From Ectocarpus siliculosus (taxonomy: Eukaryota > Sar > Phaeophyceae > Ectocarpales > Ectocarpaceae), in NCBI GenBank assembly GCA_000310025.1, contig FN649733.1:3505899-3569898 (forward strand): a stretch of 64,000 nt of DNA, in the 5' to 3' direction. A program made the translations under genes and the position numbers. Under the pieces are notes generated by a model, which worked only from the letters and a program-made list of their open reading frames with translations, did no database searches and was not told where the DNA came from. Shown piece after piece: positions 11,701 through 24,016 of the stretch. Every line of letters starts with the position of its first letter. Positions within the stretch are counted from its first letter, which is position 1.

Positions 11701-14423
11701 TCACCTGGGCATCTCCTATCGACACGTCCTTGGCTCCAAACTCGACCCCGATTGTCATGTCGTGCGCATCGCGGAACTGTCGCTCTGTGAACTGCAACAG
11801 GATCGCGCTCTTCCCCACCGCTACGAGAAGCGAGCACGAGCGAGAGCAACAGCGGTCGGTCAAACGCAGGGCTTGTCAGATCGGTGGCGGTGAAACCGTT
11901 TCAAGATCTTTTCGACTGCCACAAAGAAGAGGCTATCGAGTTGTAACATTAGACACAAAAGAGACGGGGTGAACAAACACGAGACGGGGTGAACACACAC
12001 GAGCGTCACCACCAAGACCACACGGTCTTCAACAGCGTCGGAAAAACAAAACAGCAGTTCAGTGCGTTGTTGTGGTCAGGAACGGCTGCTGTCGGGGGGG
12101 GGGGAGGGGGGTCACGTAAGACAGTAGACAGACAGACGGTCAGGCACACCCACATCACTCGCACTCGTCGGGGCATCGTGGACCTTATTCTCGCAATTCC
12201 GCGAACAAAATCACCCGGGGCGGGAAAATGTAGATCGCCCAATACATGAGGCGCTTCTAACGGGATGTCTTACCTTGCTGCACCAGGCGGACTCTGCTAT
12301 TTAGGGTTCCTCAGCAGTGCTTGTTCGATTGTCACCTGCTCAATACCTTCAACCGCCCCATTAAATGTTATGGTTTCCACAACCATTTTCCCGCCACCAC
12401 CTGAAGGTACGCTACATATAAGTGTACATTCCAAACATCACTTCGAGTTGCGAAGCCGCTAACCTACCCTACCCCCCATGGCAAGAAAACACGCGTCAGC
12501 ATTGGATACTCCCGACACTTGGCGCTGTGAACACATGCAACAACTAGAGCACACAGCAGTCACCCGTCGAAAGTTCGGCAAAGCTCATGTCGGAGTTTAG
12601 TACCCCGTCTGTGTCTCGATCTCATCACCCACTCTCATACCGCGACTGGGGGAGGGAGCGGGGGTGTCTCACTTCCACTTGACTCAAAACATACACAACC
12701 TCCTGAAACAAAATTCAAATTTCCGGTTGGGTCGGGGTTGTCTTTATTTGCCATACGGCACTGAACAAGAGCGGAAGTAATTCTATAGGCTCGTACTGGT
12801 ACTTTCTGGTACGCACCCTCCCAAAAATTCGGGAGATACCTCTACACGCTGGGAGATGGCGTTTCTTCTCATCATGCGCCTCGGGTTATCGAATGTTTCT
12901 GTGATTCTTCATCATGTACTTCGGTTTTTCTCTATTGAGGCATACCTTTACCACGAACTTTTAACTCGTATTTTTTGGACCGCAGAACGAAGCGGACACG
13001 GTAAAAATAGATGGTAGTACACTCCAACACCCCTGCTGTTTCAAGGGGCCCTCCACGTGGAAACCGTGGAACACCCCAGCCCCCCCCCCCCCCCCCCCGG
13101 ACCAGNNNNNNNNNNNNNNNNNNNNNNNNNNNNNNNNNNNNNNNNNNNNNNNNNNNNNNNNNNNNNNNNNNNNNNNNNNNNNNNNNNNNNNNNNNNNNNN
13201 NNNNNCCCCCCCCCCCCCCCCCCCCCCCCCCGGACCAAGATTGCAGCGCAATATAGGGGGTTTAGGCGGCACGCTTGCAGCAGTCTATTGTATAGGATTT
13301 AGTGTGTTCATAGTAAACCCGATATTCTCTTCGTTGAATAGACTTTCGTGCCGCATTCTAAAACCCGTAAAATTCTCTTCAATTGTAGGCTTCGTGTTCG
13401 TCATACTAGACCTACATGCACTAGACCTCGCGACCAAGGTTGACGCGTATTCTTGGGGTGTTTCCATATTTTCCACTATTAATAGCTCTGTGGGGGATCC
13501 CGCGCGCGCGCGCTGTAAAAATCGCCCGAAAATGTCGAAACCCCGGGGATTTTGTCAAAATGTCCCCCCCGGGGACAATACAAGGACCCCCCCCCCCCCC
13601 CCCGCGACCAAGATTGCAGCGTAGCCCAGGGGTGTTCCGACGTTTCCAGATGGAGGGCCCCTTGGCTGTTTTGCCTTTTGCATTGTGAGCCCGTTTGGTG
13701 CGCCCACAAACACAGGAAGTACACATGTAGACACGCCGTGTCCCGAAAACGGTGGGTGGCACTATGATATGTCCGTACATGGTATGCATCTACGTGCAAC
13801 GTAACCAGGTACATCATTACATGTATGCGTAGCAAGAGCGATGAAGCGTCGCAAATTCACCGGGACAACTTTTAATATTTGTCTGAACCGATACTGCGTG
13901 CACGCCGGAAATAAATGTCCGATTTGTTTGAGAGCCATGACTCGCCAGTGGCAGATGGAAACAACCTTGTTGATTGTGGTGTGTGCGGGTCCTGTCCGCC
14001 ATTTAGTCGGGTATTCGGAACACCTTGGTGAGCCCGCTCAAGTTTCGACGTGCCGCCCGTGTTTTCTATCTTTTCACCGACAACGGGCTGCATCGCGATC
14101 ATGCAATGCTCTCAGAATGCGACCCCCGCCCTCAGCTGCTGGTTGCGAGTGTCTGTGGGGCGTCTCTACAACGCATCGATCTTTTCAGAAAATAAGAGAG
14201 AAGAGCCGCGTGCCCATGTTTGCGACTGCCTGCCAGAGTCAAAAAGTGATCTCTTTTCTTCAAGAATTCAGTTGCAGAGAACAAGGAAGAGCCCGTCAAC
14301 CTCCCACGACTACTGCTGTCTCAAGGGGGCAGGGAGGGGGGCATTGGGGAAAAACACGAGAACTCAAAGCTGCGGCTCACCGGTGTTGCCGATAATGATG
14401 TACTTGAACAGCAGGGTCGGCAT
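8748..14423 (-). CDS. Rab-family small GTPase, Rab2/4/14 group
   Basis: Six exons on the minus strand: 14423-14381, 11820-11705, 10757-10702, 10325-10164, 9434-9314 and 8861-8748. They total 612 bases, 203 residues plus stop, and every junction keeps phase. Donors are gtgagc, gtgagg, gtgcgg, gtgagc and gtaagg. The protein starts MPTLLFKYIIIGNT and has all GTPase boxes: P-loop GNTAVGKS, effector stretch HDMTIGVEFG, WDTAGQE, NKAD and SAR (most Rabs have SAK). WDTAGQESF, DARMNSANPDLSV and the EEGQAFADKHGLLFME stretch fit Rab2 best, with Rab14-like features near SGIQLKP. It ends ECCEGV, a CCXXX geranylgeranylation motif as in Rab11, rather than the usual Rab2 terminal CC. Family knowledge: Rab2/4/14 act in Golgi and endosomal traffic. 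Rab2 is usually about 212 residues, so this is near full length. Which paralogue it is remains unsettled. Confidence 0.92.
13022..13690. repeat. Poly-C-associated repeat family, direct and inverted copies around the gap
   Basis: A module of poly-C, then gaccaagattgcagcg, then ggggtgttcc..gtttcca..ggagggccccttg occurs several times. A clear copy is at about 13588-13672, a partial one at 13205-13247, and a diverged one at 13429-13475 (gcgaccaaggttgacgcg..ggggtgtttcc). The left flank 13022-13098 matches the 13622-13672 part in reverse complement. The copies lie within one intron and encode nothing recognisable. Possibly the ends of a non-autonomous mobile element. Confidence 0.6.
13106..13205. 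other. Assembly gap (100 N)
   Basis: Exactly 100 N, the usual placeholder for a scaffold gap of unknown size. It lies in the first intron of the Rab gene and is flanked by C homopolymers (C18 on the left, C25 on the right), which probably stopped sequencing. Confidence 0.99.
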
Positions 14424-15997
14424 GGCTCAGCAGCAGTGCCGCCCCAAGGCCCGGATGGTCCTCCTCCTCCCCACACCCACAGCTCCTGCAATCGACTGAA
14501 CCGCGGCTCGCCCAAGCACCGTCCACGACTTCCGCAGCAAGCGGGGGCAATGCCACCTGGTTGGAGCTACACAGCTAGCAGTGCCTCCAGCGGCGGGCCG
14601 CGGTGGATAGCAGCAGCTCTCAGGGACGCCGGAGTTCTACAACGGTGGGGTGTTTTGAGCGTTGATTGTGTGCGATCTGGAAAAGAGATCGGTGCCTTAG
14701 CAGCACAAGCTCCTTTGGTCCGCTTCCTCCCTGCTTGATCAGATGAGGAGATAAATGCGCCACAGACGTGCTGCGGCAGATACAACGGGTGGTCCTGGGA
14801 GAGGGGAAGACGGAGAGGTATGTATGTTTCACGTGGTATGTTTGCATCCATGCGCCCGCCCATTGCCCGCCGTCGACGGGGATCTGCTACTGGTATTGTA
14901 TTTTGAGTGGGGGTATGCACCTTTCGGGGTATCCACCTATAAGGTGGGGGCTCCGCACTGCCCAAGATGAGCCAACCACACGGGAACAGGGACCATGGGT
15001 AGGGATCAATTTTTTAAAAGCGGCGCCTCTGATTGGCCCAAACCGCCGCATTTGAACGAAGCTGATTGGGAGTTTGAAAGCGGGTTTTAAAAGCGGCACT
15101 TGGGATTAGTACAGGAGGAGTTGTAAAGACCACGCGCGCGTGCGTTGTGCTGAGAACCAACGTCCGCGCCGGCAGCACTGCACAGCACACAAGACGTGCT
15201 TGCCGGCGTATGTATGTCGCGTGGACAGACGCCGCGACGTGGTGAGATGCCAAGCAATGCCCCGCATGAAACCACCTGGGGCTGGGCTGCTACTGCGGCG
15301 GCGTGAACCTCCTGCTTGAAGCAAACGACCTCATCATCAACCAGAGCGCCGGTTGTGTTTTGGCATCATCATCATCATCATGACAGACCACGAAGCAACG
15401 GACATGGGATAAGGGCGTGGTGGCGACGGCTGGCTGTGTAAAACACGTTGCTGAGCACTAGCGGCGGTAAAGCTAGGAGGAGAGGCAGAGGTAGCAGCGG
15501 TCACCCCGTTTCGGCTTTTCCAGGTGAATATGTTGGTGCTACAAGCAGGTGTACAGCAACAGCAGTGAGTTGTAGCGCTTAGCCTTCGTGGGGTGTATCG
15601 TGTGCGTGCCTCTCTGTACGCTGCTTAGCACCCATTGATGTGACGGCTGCTGCTGTACTGCTGTAGTGTGCGTACATAACGGGTACCGAGCGTTTCTTCA
15701 TTGACAGATCAGCAGGTGCTGTCCTGCAACGTCGTCACGCAGTCAATCGGTCTTTTCTCGCAAGCATTTCACCACAGCGCAGCAACTTTACAGCAGTGTA
15801 GCAGATAGAGTCGATGACCGTCAGCAGTGCCGGCCCGCTCGTAAGAGCTTGGGCGAGGTTAAGCACCTTGCCGCAGCCATGTGAGCTGTGAATCATATCC
15901 TCTTACTTCATTTTTGCCAGCTAGTACTGCGAAGACAGCACAACAGATGGAGTTCATGCCCACCCCCTTCGAACACGAAGCTTTCATCCCAATGTGT

Positions 15998-16306
15998 CTA
16001 GTCTACATCAGAAGAAGGCATTACAAGACCGTCTGCAAGCACCTTACAGTAGGTTACCGTTCCCAAATGATAAGTCACCCGATCTATCGTATGCATATTT
16101 ATCCTCATCCTCGGTCGCTGTTTCAAACGTTGAGAATCCGCCCATGTTTCCGTGCCGGGGTGCCGCTCATCGCAGCCGTCGATCCGCTCGATCAACGCCT
16201 TTTCTCCCACGGACGATTTCGCCTCGTTTACACTGCTCGCATCTAGAGGCAACGTCACGCTAATAGTCCTTTGATGGGGCGTCAATGCCGCGCCGTGTGC
16301 ATACAT
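15998..16306 (-). CDS. Weak candidate ORF, 102 residues
   Basis: The one ORF between the Rab gene and 24 kb with protein-like composition: it includes TISVTLPLDASSVNEAKSSV and GEKALIERIDGCDERHPG. It starts at an ATG and has no recognisable domain, no nearby exon and no clear splice border. It could be a short hypothetical gene, one exon of something larger, or chance. Confidence 0.2.
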   Translation of the reverse strand: MYAHGAALTPHQRTISVTLPLDASSVNEAKSSVGEKALIERIDGCDERHPGTETWADSQRLKQRPRMRINMHTIDRVTYHLGTVTYCKVLADGLVMPSSDVD

Positions 16307-19278
16307 CGTCGTACATGTGGCTGTTCAGGGCAGCCACCTGATTGATCTGCCTCAATAACCACCCCCGAACCAAGCCTCAAGAACATACAAACAACCAAAC
16401 ACAAAGCGCAACCTAGCTCATGAGGGGGACCCCCGAAGACGAAATCCGTCCCGACGCTGCATCGCTGCATGTATCAAGCTGTGACTAGGGGTCAAAGGCC
16501 GTTTCTTCCCACGTCCAACCTCAAATCCTTTCTTTTGTAGCAACTGTATCCACGCAGTCCCTTCCGAGGAACTGGAGATCTGTGAAGGTCTGCTTGCTGT
16601 ACATCGACAACCTTGTCGTGGTTCTTTCTTTTTTGTCGTCAACGTTCAACTGCAACCTTCAGCAGTAGGTAGCGGGTTGTTTGTTCTTACCTCCTGTGTA
16701 CCGCAGTTTTATGTACATGGCGCGAGTGTAATTCCTACTTGTACAGCAGTAGTTTCAGGGTTTATCATCGGTAACGCTCGTTGAGGCGGACACAGGGTGC
16801 ACGCTTGTATGGTAGTAAATACGTGGTACACCGTTGAGGCGGGTCAATGCAGTTGCTGACGTTTTCCCTCCTGTATGTTCTTCGTGGCCCCTTTCCTCCT
16901 CTTGCTCCATCCGTGCATCAGGTAGACTGGCTCAGCATCCTAACGGCACCGCGGCGCTCGCGGGAAGCCGGCCGCGACTCGAGCCTCACTTGACAAGCCG
17001 GTTCATCTTTAGGTGGGTCATACGCATAGAGTAGCAACAGGGGGTTTCGTGCAGTCCAGATTGCGATACAACATACAACTCTATGGATGAGCGTGACATT
17101 GTTGAGGGATACACTTGCATGTGTGCTGCTGGGAGCGACATTTGTGCTACTCAAGTTTTTAGAGAGTTCCTGCATTTTTGTTTACGACGCATATCGATGG
17201 CACAACGGCCGGACACACTTTTTCCAACTGCCCGCGGTCGAACCATGGCACTACAGAGGGCCGTAGAGAAGCTCGACGCTTGGGTATGTTCACTTTTGCC
17301 TTTTGGCTTCTGATGAAAATACTGAATCGCAAAGCACATGTCACGTTCTCGCTTTGGATGACAGGTGTTTATACAACCGAGCGCTGGACATCAAGACGGG
17401 GTCGAAGGCTAATTTGGCGGTTCCTCTCCGTCGAACAGCTACCTAACCTATGGGGTGCCAGGGCAGTGTTTGAAGACGTGGTGTTAATCCTGCGCGATGT
17501 AACGGCGATTCAATGCGAACCTCTTGGTGATCATCGGCAGCCATCTTGCATCCTGCGGAGAACTGTTGTGACAACCGGAAGATGTAAACGCTTGGTTTAC
17601 GCACAGGCACATTCGGAGATCTAGGGTTGGTTTTCCATGCTTGTTCGTCGCTATTTCAGCGAGCGCCTATTCGGCGAGCAACTGCTGTTGTGTCCCGTTG
17701 GAATTTGGGAACGCCTTGTGTATAGGTTGCAGCGGTAGCAGCCAGTGACTGAGGTAGTGAATAGGGGCGGTTTGGTGGGGACGGGGGCGTCCATGCCGAA
17801 TGCGAAGGTGGGGATGAGGGGATAGAAGTACCATCCGTACTATGCAGGCTGGACACGTGTCATTTCTTGGGGGCGTGCAAACCTTGTGGGCACCACAACA
17901 GCAGTAGGAGTGCCTGGCAGCAACGTAAGTACGTAGCAGTAATGGGAGAGGACTACATAATATTGGCAAACTCTGCTGTCGCCGAAGTTCCAATTTTTGT
18001 TTCCCAAACCGGTTTTGGGGGTAAACGGCAACGACCGATGCTAGCCCTGATCGGGGTGTGGTGCAGGTGTTCTGTGGCAGAACCAACCTACACAAACGTG
18101 ATGCTGCCGCGTTTTTCGTAGAGGTTTGAATGTAGAAGAACACATGGCTTGAATGTACACGCATCGATCCTTCTCGTAAGATGCCCAATGTAGAGCAAAA
18201 CACTATACTTTGAAATCGAAGAGATATGTACACGTACAACAGACGCATGCAAGAAAAAAAAAAGGTTGTACCTTCCGCACAATCATAAATACTCTTAATT
18301 AGTGCACTACCTCGGCCGCAATTCCTTGTACATTCTGATGCGCATGCATCAGTCCTCCTCGCAAAGTGCCAGGGAATGCAGAGCAAAAAACGATTTTGAA
18401 ATCGAGCTCGATTTGAGCGAGATAACAGTCACAACAAGAGGGCACAAAAAGGAGAAAAAAAGAGGCTTCAGCCCAAACGCCTCTTCGTGTTTTTTTCGCG
18501 CTTCGCGCGAAATTAATATAACTCGTTCCCGGGTTGCCCTACCCATGGTCGCTGTGCCACCACACGCAGCAAACTTGGTACGAAGTAGTGTTGATGATGT
18601 CTATTCCCCAACGATCTCAATCTGGTTTTGTGGGTTCGGCAAGCGACACATAGCAGTTGTCGCTCTTCGACAGCACACTGTTATTGTCCACCCGTTCTCG
18701 CCAGTGGTGGAGGGAATACGCAACCAGCGTCTTCCGTCCAGCGACGATTCAGGATGTTTTTGGTCAGACCTCTGCCTTCTTTCCGTCTCCCTTGTGGGTT
18801 AGAATCTTGAATCTCGTTCATTGCGCCTGAAACATCACAAGACACAACACACACATGGTACATATGCATCGAACGTGAGAGAGGGTGGTCCCTCGCCTAT
18901 CGTGGCATCTTCGCACGGAGAGAGTTTATATTTCCCGGCGTCAACATTATCGGCAAAATTACGAGGATGTATATCTTGTGTAGACTACATAGACTACATG
19001 TTTCAAAGAAAAGACAGACAGGCATGCATAGACTACAGGAGGAGTGTACTGTACAGTAGTGCGGTAGATATAGCGTGCATCTGTATTCTCGTATGCAAGC
19101 GGCTGGCACTTGTTGGCCCGGTGGTACCGAAATCTCATGAATTCGTCCACATGCAACTCTTTGGGATTACCTTCTTGTCCCGCTGGCCGTATTTTCTGTC
19201 CTCCTAGTTGGGACCGCCTACTACGCAGAATTTTAAGAGTATCTACCGTAGAAAAATAACAGGAAGAGGGCACGCAGA

Positions 19279-19306
19279 CCCTATCCCTAACCCGAACCCT
19301 CACCCC
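19279..19306. repeat. Degenerate interstitial telomere-like repeat
   Basis: Five imperfect hexamers in a row, ccctat ccctaa cccgaa ccctca cccc, close to the CCCTAA/TTAGGG telomere unit. It is short and degenerate, so it may be chance or a healed-break relic. Confidence 0.35.
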
Positions 19307-19409
19307 AAAGCACGGATTGAATACTTTATCCCATATGTTCGCCTCATCAATTTTGCTGCGTACACTTCTACTGGCTAGCTAGTTGGTCCCCCGTTCGGGG
19401 GGTTGCGAA

Positions 19410-20032
19410 GGTGTACCGATTGATGTTGGTAAATGAATAATGTCAATCGACGGATACCCTGCGAGTCGGGTCCTCCTTAATTAAAGTTCTCCACTATCTG
19501 TCGTCGACTTTTATTGGCTTGCGGACCCTTCGGATCCATTTTATTTTCGTATACCATTTTTTGGTAAGTTAACCTGACCTGTGACCACGGGAATCGACCC
19601 CGTCAAGTGTTAGACTAGTATGGACAGAAGAAGGTACTGGGTAGAGAGAAAGGAACGGTTTTTAATGTAAAGACAACAACAAAAAGCCACAGAGTTTACC
19701 CTCAACTGAGAACCTCTCGTGGCCCGGACAAGTAATTCGACGAAGTGTCACAAATTTGTAGGATCGACTCCATCCAAAAGAAGGAGAGGTGCTCTCAGGA
19801 CTGACACACATTTTTTGCGTCCGTCCTTGGGAAAATGTCAAAGTCAGGAGAACAATGTGCATGGCATGCACCCAAGGAGCTCCGAACCAGTACTACAGTA
19901 GTGTCCTGCCGCTGACACCGTATGCGGAGGTGTACCGATTCTGGTAAAAGTAAATCAACGGATACCCTGCGAATCGGGTCCTCCTTGACAAGCAGGGTGC
20001 GAAGAAGGTGTACGGATTCTTCTGTAAATAAA
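19410..20032. repeat. Dispersed direct repeat, two long and one short copy
   Basis: The sequence ggtgtaccgatt, a variable spacer with ggtaaa, then cggataccctgcga(g/a)tcgg and gtcctcctt occurs at 19410-19478 and 19929-19986. A third partial copy (gcgaagaaggtgtacggatt) is at 19999-20018. The copies share the gcgaaggtgtac lead-in and differ in spacer length. No coding function is seen. Confidence 0.55.
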
Positions 20033-20881
20033 AAGGCGGACAACTAGCTAGCATAGAACGGTATCATCTACATACATACCTGTACATCCCCTGCTCTATG
20101 TACCGTTTTTTGCAACGACAAATATTTTACTCCCGATTCCCCTTGTTTGTATGTTTCTTGCGCGAGTCGCGGGAATATCTTCGATCGAGTGTTTCTCGCT
20201 GAACAAGGCAAAATACGCTCTCACCGGGGTTCAAGACGGAATATAAGTCTTCTTTCTCTCTTTGCACGCAAATAATTTGAAATCGTGTGTAAATAGTAGT
20301 GGTCTCCTTGTCATCCATGGCAAAGGGGACAGGTGCACTGGTATCCCAGACAGACAGGGTTTTTGGCCGATATCTCAATTTCAAGTTTACTCAGAGTCAG
20401 AAAAGTACGCACACAAACATTTGCTCCGAGATCTGTCCAAATCGGTTGAGATATGTAGTATTAATTGGGATCGACAGGGAGCGCCACCCCCCTATAGGAA
20501 ACAAGGTTATCCACGTTTTTTCGTATGCATCGCGTCTTACTTGAGGGAAAAAAACATGAACATCGAAAATAATTCACAATCAGCTGCACCTGGAGATAGG
20601 GCTTTTGCCGGTATCTTCGTCTTTCGGCACAACCACCCCTACATCCAAATATGCGCTACTATGCACCTTGGCGGTGAAAAGAATGGGCGGAGTCCCGCGC
20701 ATAGACCATTTGATCTGTTATGTACGTATGTATTTGGTTACCAGAACAGTAACAGGAAGTCCCAGGCCCGCGACAAGTGACAAACAAACTCCAGAGTCAC
20801 GAAAAAAAACGAACCAACTTCCCCGCATAATCGCTTTCATATCTACAACGATTCAGGCACTTCACAAACCCCAGCTTTATA

Positions 20882-22506
20882 GTTTTCCTTCGAATTGCCT
20901 TGATTAATATTTCTGTGGCCTACGGAGGGAGACATCCCCCGTACCACACGTTCCGCACGGCACAAAGCCTCCGCGGTATCCTAACGTGTCTCTGCTTCTA
21001 AAACACAAAATCTCCCTCCGAATACTACAAGACGGGACGAAACTGTTGCACAGTAGCAGTCTCGGACGATTGAGCCTCCCAATGGTACGCACTACCATTC
21101 AGAAAATACCCCAATGCTACGCCATACTTCTGCGTGGCAAAGGTTGCACCAATTCCGAGTCACAGAAATATTAAGATGCCTCTCCTAGGTGAGTCCTCAC
21201 TCGCAACATCTCCTATCCCCCACCTTCGAAAGAAAAGGGGTGGGTGGGCGGGAGAAAAGCTACGAATTTCTGCTAGCTACACGGGTCCAGCTAGCTGCTG
21301 CCCTTCCCGCGTGACCCTCCGACGCGGGCTGCGTCTTACACACTGTGCATTCCTCAACACGTGGCCCTTGGTCCAGTAGACACGCGTCTATCAAACTCTT
21401 GATACAGGAGCAGCGAGGCAGCAGAATGAGAACTCCGTGAGACCTTTCTTTTGTAAGACCCCAGAAAATCAAACCAAGACAACCCAACCAACACGCCTCC
21501 GGGGCGGCACAACAAGAACCCAAATACAACCGTAGATCTTGGAGATATTCCGAATTCTTCCGTGCATAATAAACTACAGTTTAGTCGGTCTTGACAACAA
21601 ACTTTCATTTTATTGTTTTCCTTCGAATTGCCCTTGATTAATATTTCTGTGGCCTACGGAGGGAGACATCCCCCGTACCACACGTTCCGCACGGCACAAA
21701 GCCTCTGCGGTATCCTAACGTGTCTCTGCTTCTAAAACACAAAATCTCCCTCCGAATACTACCAGACGGGACGAAACTGTTGCACAGTAGCAGTCTCGGA
21801 CGATTGAGCCTCCCAATGGTACGCACTACCATTCAGAAACACCCATTTCGAAGTCGTGCGATATCTGCTTCGGGATACAACAACAGTACAACCCGTCGGG
21901 TCGTCCGATGTCGTGCATTACGCTTATTATATTACCAACACATAACTGTGAGATACGCACCCTGCACGCAATTTGACCGCGAAACGGGACGGCACAGCTC
22001 AGCCGTTGGCCTTCGTGACGCGCCGCCCGCCTAGAAAATCTCCAAATCGGAGGACTCAAAGAGTTCCTCCACCAAGAAGCACAACGGCGAGCGCTACCTC
22101 AGAGAGACCCTAGTCTGTCTCTCGGCGGTGGCTACAAAAGCTACGAATTTCTGCTAGCTACACGGGTCCAAACTTCGATGTAGCTAGCTGCTGCCCTCCT
22201 TCCCGCGTGACCCTCCGACGCGGGCTGCGTCTTACACACTGTGCATTCCTCAACACGTGGCCCTTGGTCCAGTAGACACGCGTCTATCAAACTCTTGATA
22301 CAGGAGCAGCGAGGCAGCAGAATGAGAACTTCGTGAGACCTTTCTTTTTGTAAGACCCCAGAAAATCAAACCAAGACAACCCAACCAACACGCCTCCGGG
22401 ACGGCACAACAAGAACCCAAATACAACCGTAGATCTTGGAGATATTCCGAATTCTTCCGTGCATAATAAACTACAGTTTAGTCGGTCTAGACAACAAACT
22501 TTCATT
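20882..22506. repeat. A-m1-B / A-m2-B tandem duplication with unrelated middles
   Basis: Segment A (20882-21105 and 21615-21839, about 225 bases) and segment B (21255-21609 and 22136-22506, 355 and 371 bases) are each nearly identical between copies, with isolated substitutions and an 11-base insertion in the second B. The pieces between A and B (21106-21254 and 21840-22135) differ in length and show no similarity I can see. The block could be a tandem duplication followed by replacement of the middle, or two insertions of one element family with different cargo. No recognisable protein is encoded. Confidence 0.8.
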
Positions 22507-24016
22507 ATTCTTCCTTGAATCTTACACGTTTCCGACAACTTTTCTTGGCGAGCAAGCGCGGCCTTTCTTTTGTGTCTGGAATTTTCCATTCTAGTTTGCT
22601 GGTTTTACTTGTTGTGACCACATAATTTTCGCGTCTGTGCACCTAGTCTTGAGGTTTGCTTGAGAGGACAAGGAAAGACATAGGAATTACGAAACCGGAA
22701 GAAAACGTCAACAGCGAACACGACTGCATCACCATCAACCATTAAGACATTGATGCGGGAATGCTCGAGCCAACCTCTCTGACACCGCCGCATTCCTATC
22801 ACGAGCAGTCTCATATCGCAGCCTCCGAAACACCAACCGTACACACCTAAAAGAGCGACGTATCCAACTTGCCGCATTGTTGGTTGCAAATGCAAATGCT
22901 TCACAAACCTCTGGGGAGCCTAACTCTCATCGCGAGGTGTCCCGTAAAGATCAACGCTGCGGCTACCAATTCACCACCCACACCCCTGCCTCCAAACAAA
23001 AGTAGCCGCGTAAGGTGAAGTTGGGGGGGAGACCATGGAAACGTAACATCCAAAACGAACAGCATGCGGCCTACAGTGATGAGCATTGCGAGTGGAAACT
23101 GCTTGCGTACGTCAAGCCTACAAATATTGAGGTACTTGATAGCAAACCTAACTACCAATCCACCTACGTAGCCGTCGCGGGCGTGTACACCAACCGTGGC
23201 GGGCCCAGATCAACCACGGTCGCGGAACAGTTCCCCGGACGGTGCAAGGGTTTGAAACAGGTCTCAACCTCACAAAACCTCTGCTTGGCATCTCCGTTGA
23301 AACGTCCGGAGTGGTGTGCAGCAGCCGGGAAAAAAAAAAACTGGGGGTGTTAGAGAAACTCAGAGAGTCAAGAGGAAAACAAGAACAAGATTGGAAGACT
23401 TTGGAATGGACAGAACGACGAAACATCCCGGATATGTGAAAAGAAAACCACGCGAGCGGGATGTTCAATAGCTAGAGTCTTGGTAATCACAGCTTGATGA
23501 AAACAAGGTTGCACGAACACCGGGAATTTTCGTCAGGCCATCAAAGATACACACGCGAGCGAAGGTTCGAATTCATCATGGATCTTTGACCCATCTCGGG
23601 GCTCGAATGGGGAAAACAAAAACACCCAACCTCATTCCAACCAAAACCCACTGACGCCTCTGACCACCTGCTCTCGCCACAAGGAAGGGGGGGGTCACAC
23701 GAGGGGCTCATGTCGAGGACTCGAAACAGAATGGTCGCAACCTACCTAGCACGACGTCGCTTTTTCGATGAGACAAATGACACTTCGATCAACACATGAC
23801 TCGTGAGCGATGGTATGCCATGAAACGGAGACAAAAAAAGACTGGTCAAAGGTCGGCCGGCACGAAAACGATGAAGACATTTCGAATTGAAGGTCAAAAA
23901 CACCATTGTGTCAAAACTCTGACTTTCTTTGTTACTCGTCGAGTCTCAACAGAATTTTTTCCAAAATAAATATGCCCCTGACACTCTGCCATCCCACCAG
24001 TCTATACTACTGGCAC

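Larger units (their letters stand above)
14424..24016. other. Repeat-rich region without supported genes
   Basis: Apart from the weak ORF at 15998-16306 I see no coding exon with good borders. The stretch holds a CAT microsatellite (about 15362-15380), TACAGCAGTA-type motifs (15650-15665, 16741-16750), the 19.4-20.0 kb direct repeats, a telomere-like stretch and the 20.9-22.5 kb duplicated block. It separates the Rab gene from the large minus-strand gene. Confidence 0.4.

Noticed and set aside
12961-13302. ORFs running through the N gap
   Set aside because: They are artefacts of poly-C/G and unknown bases.
19571-19612. T-arm-like ggggtcgattccc on the minus strand
   Set aside because: One T is missing from the T-loop and no other tRNA arm was found nearby.
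21354-22589. Short minus ORFs duplicated in the two B segments
   Set aside because: Present in both copies only because the DNA is duplicated; no domain, no start context and no splice sites.
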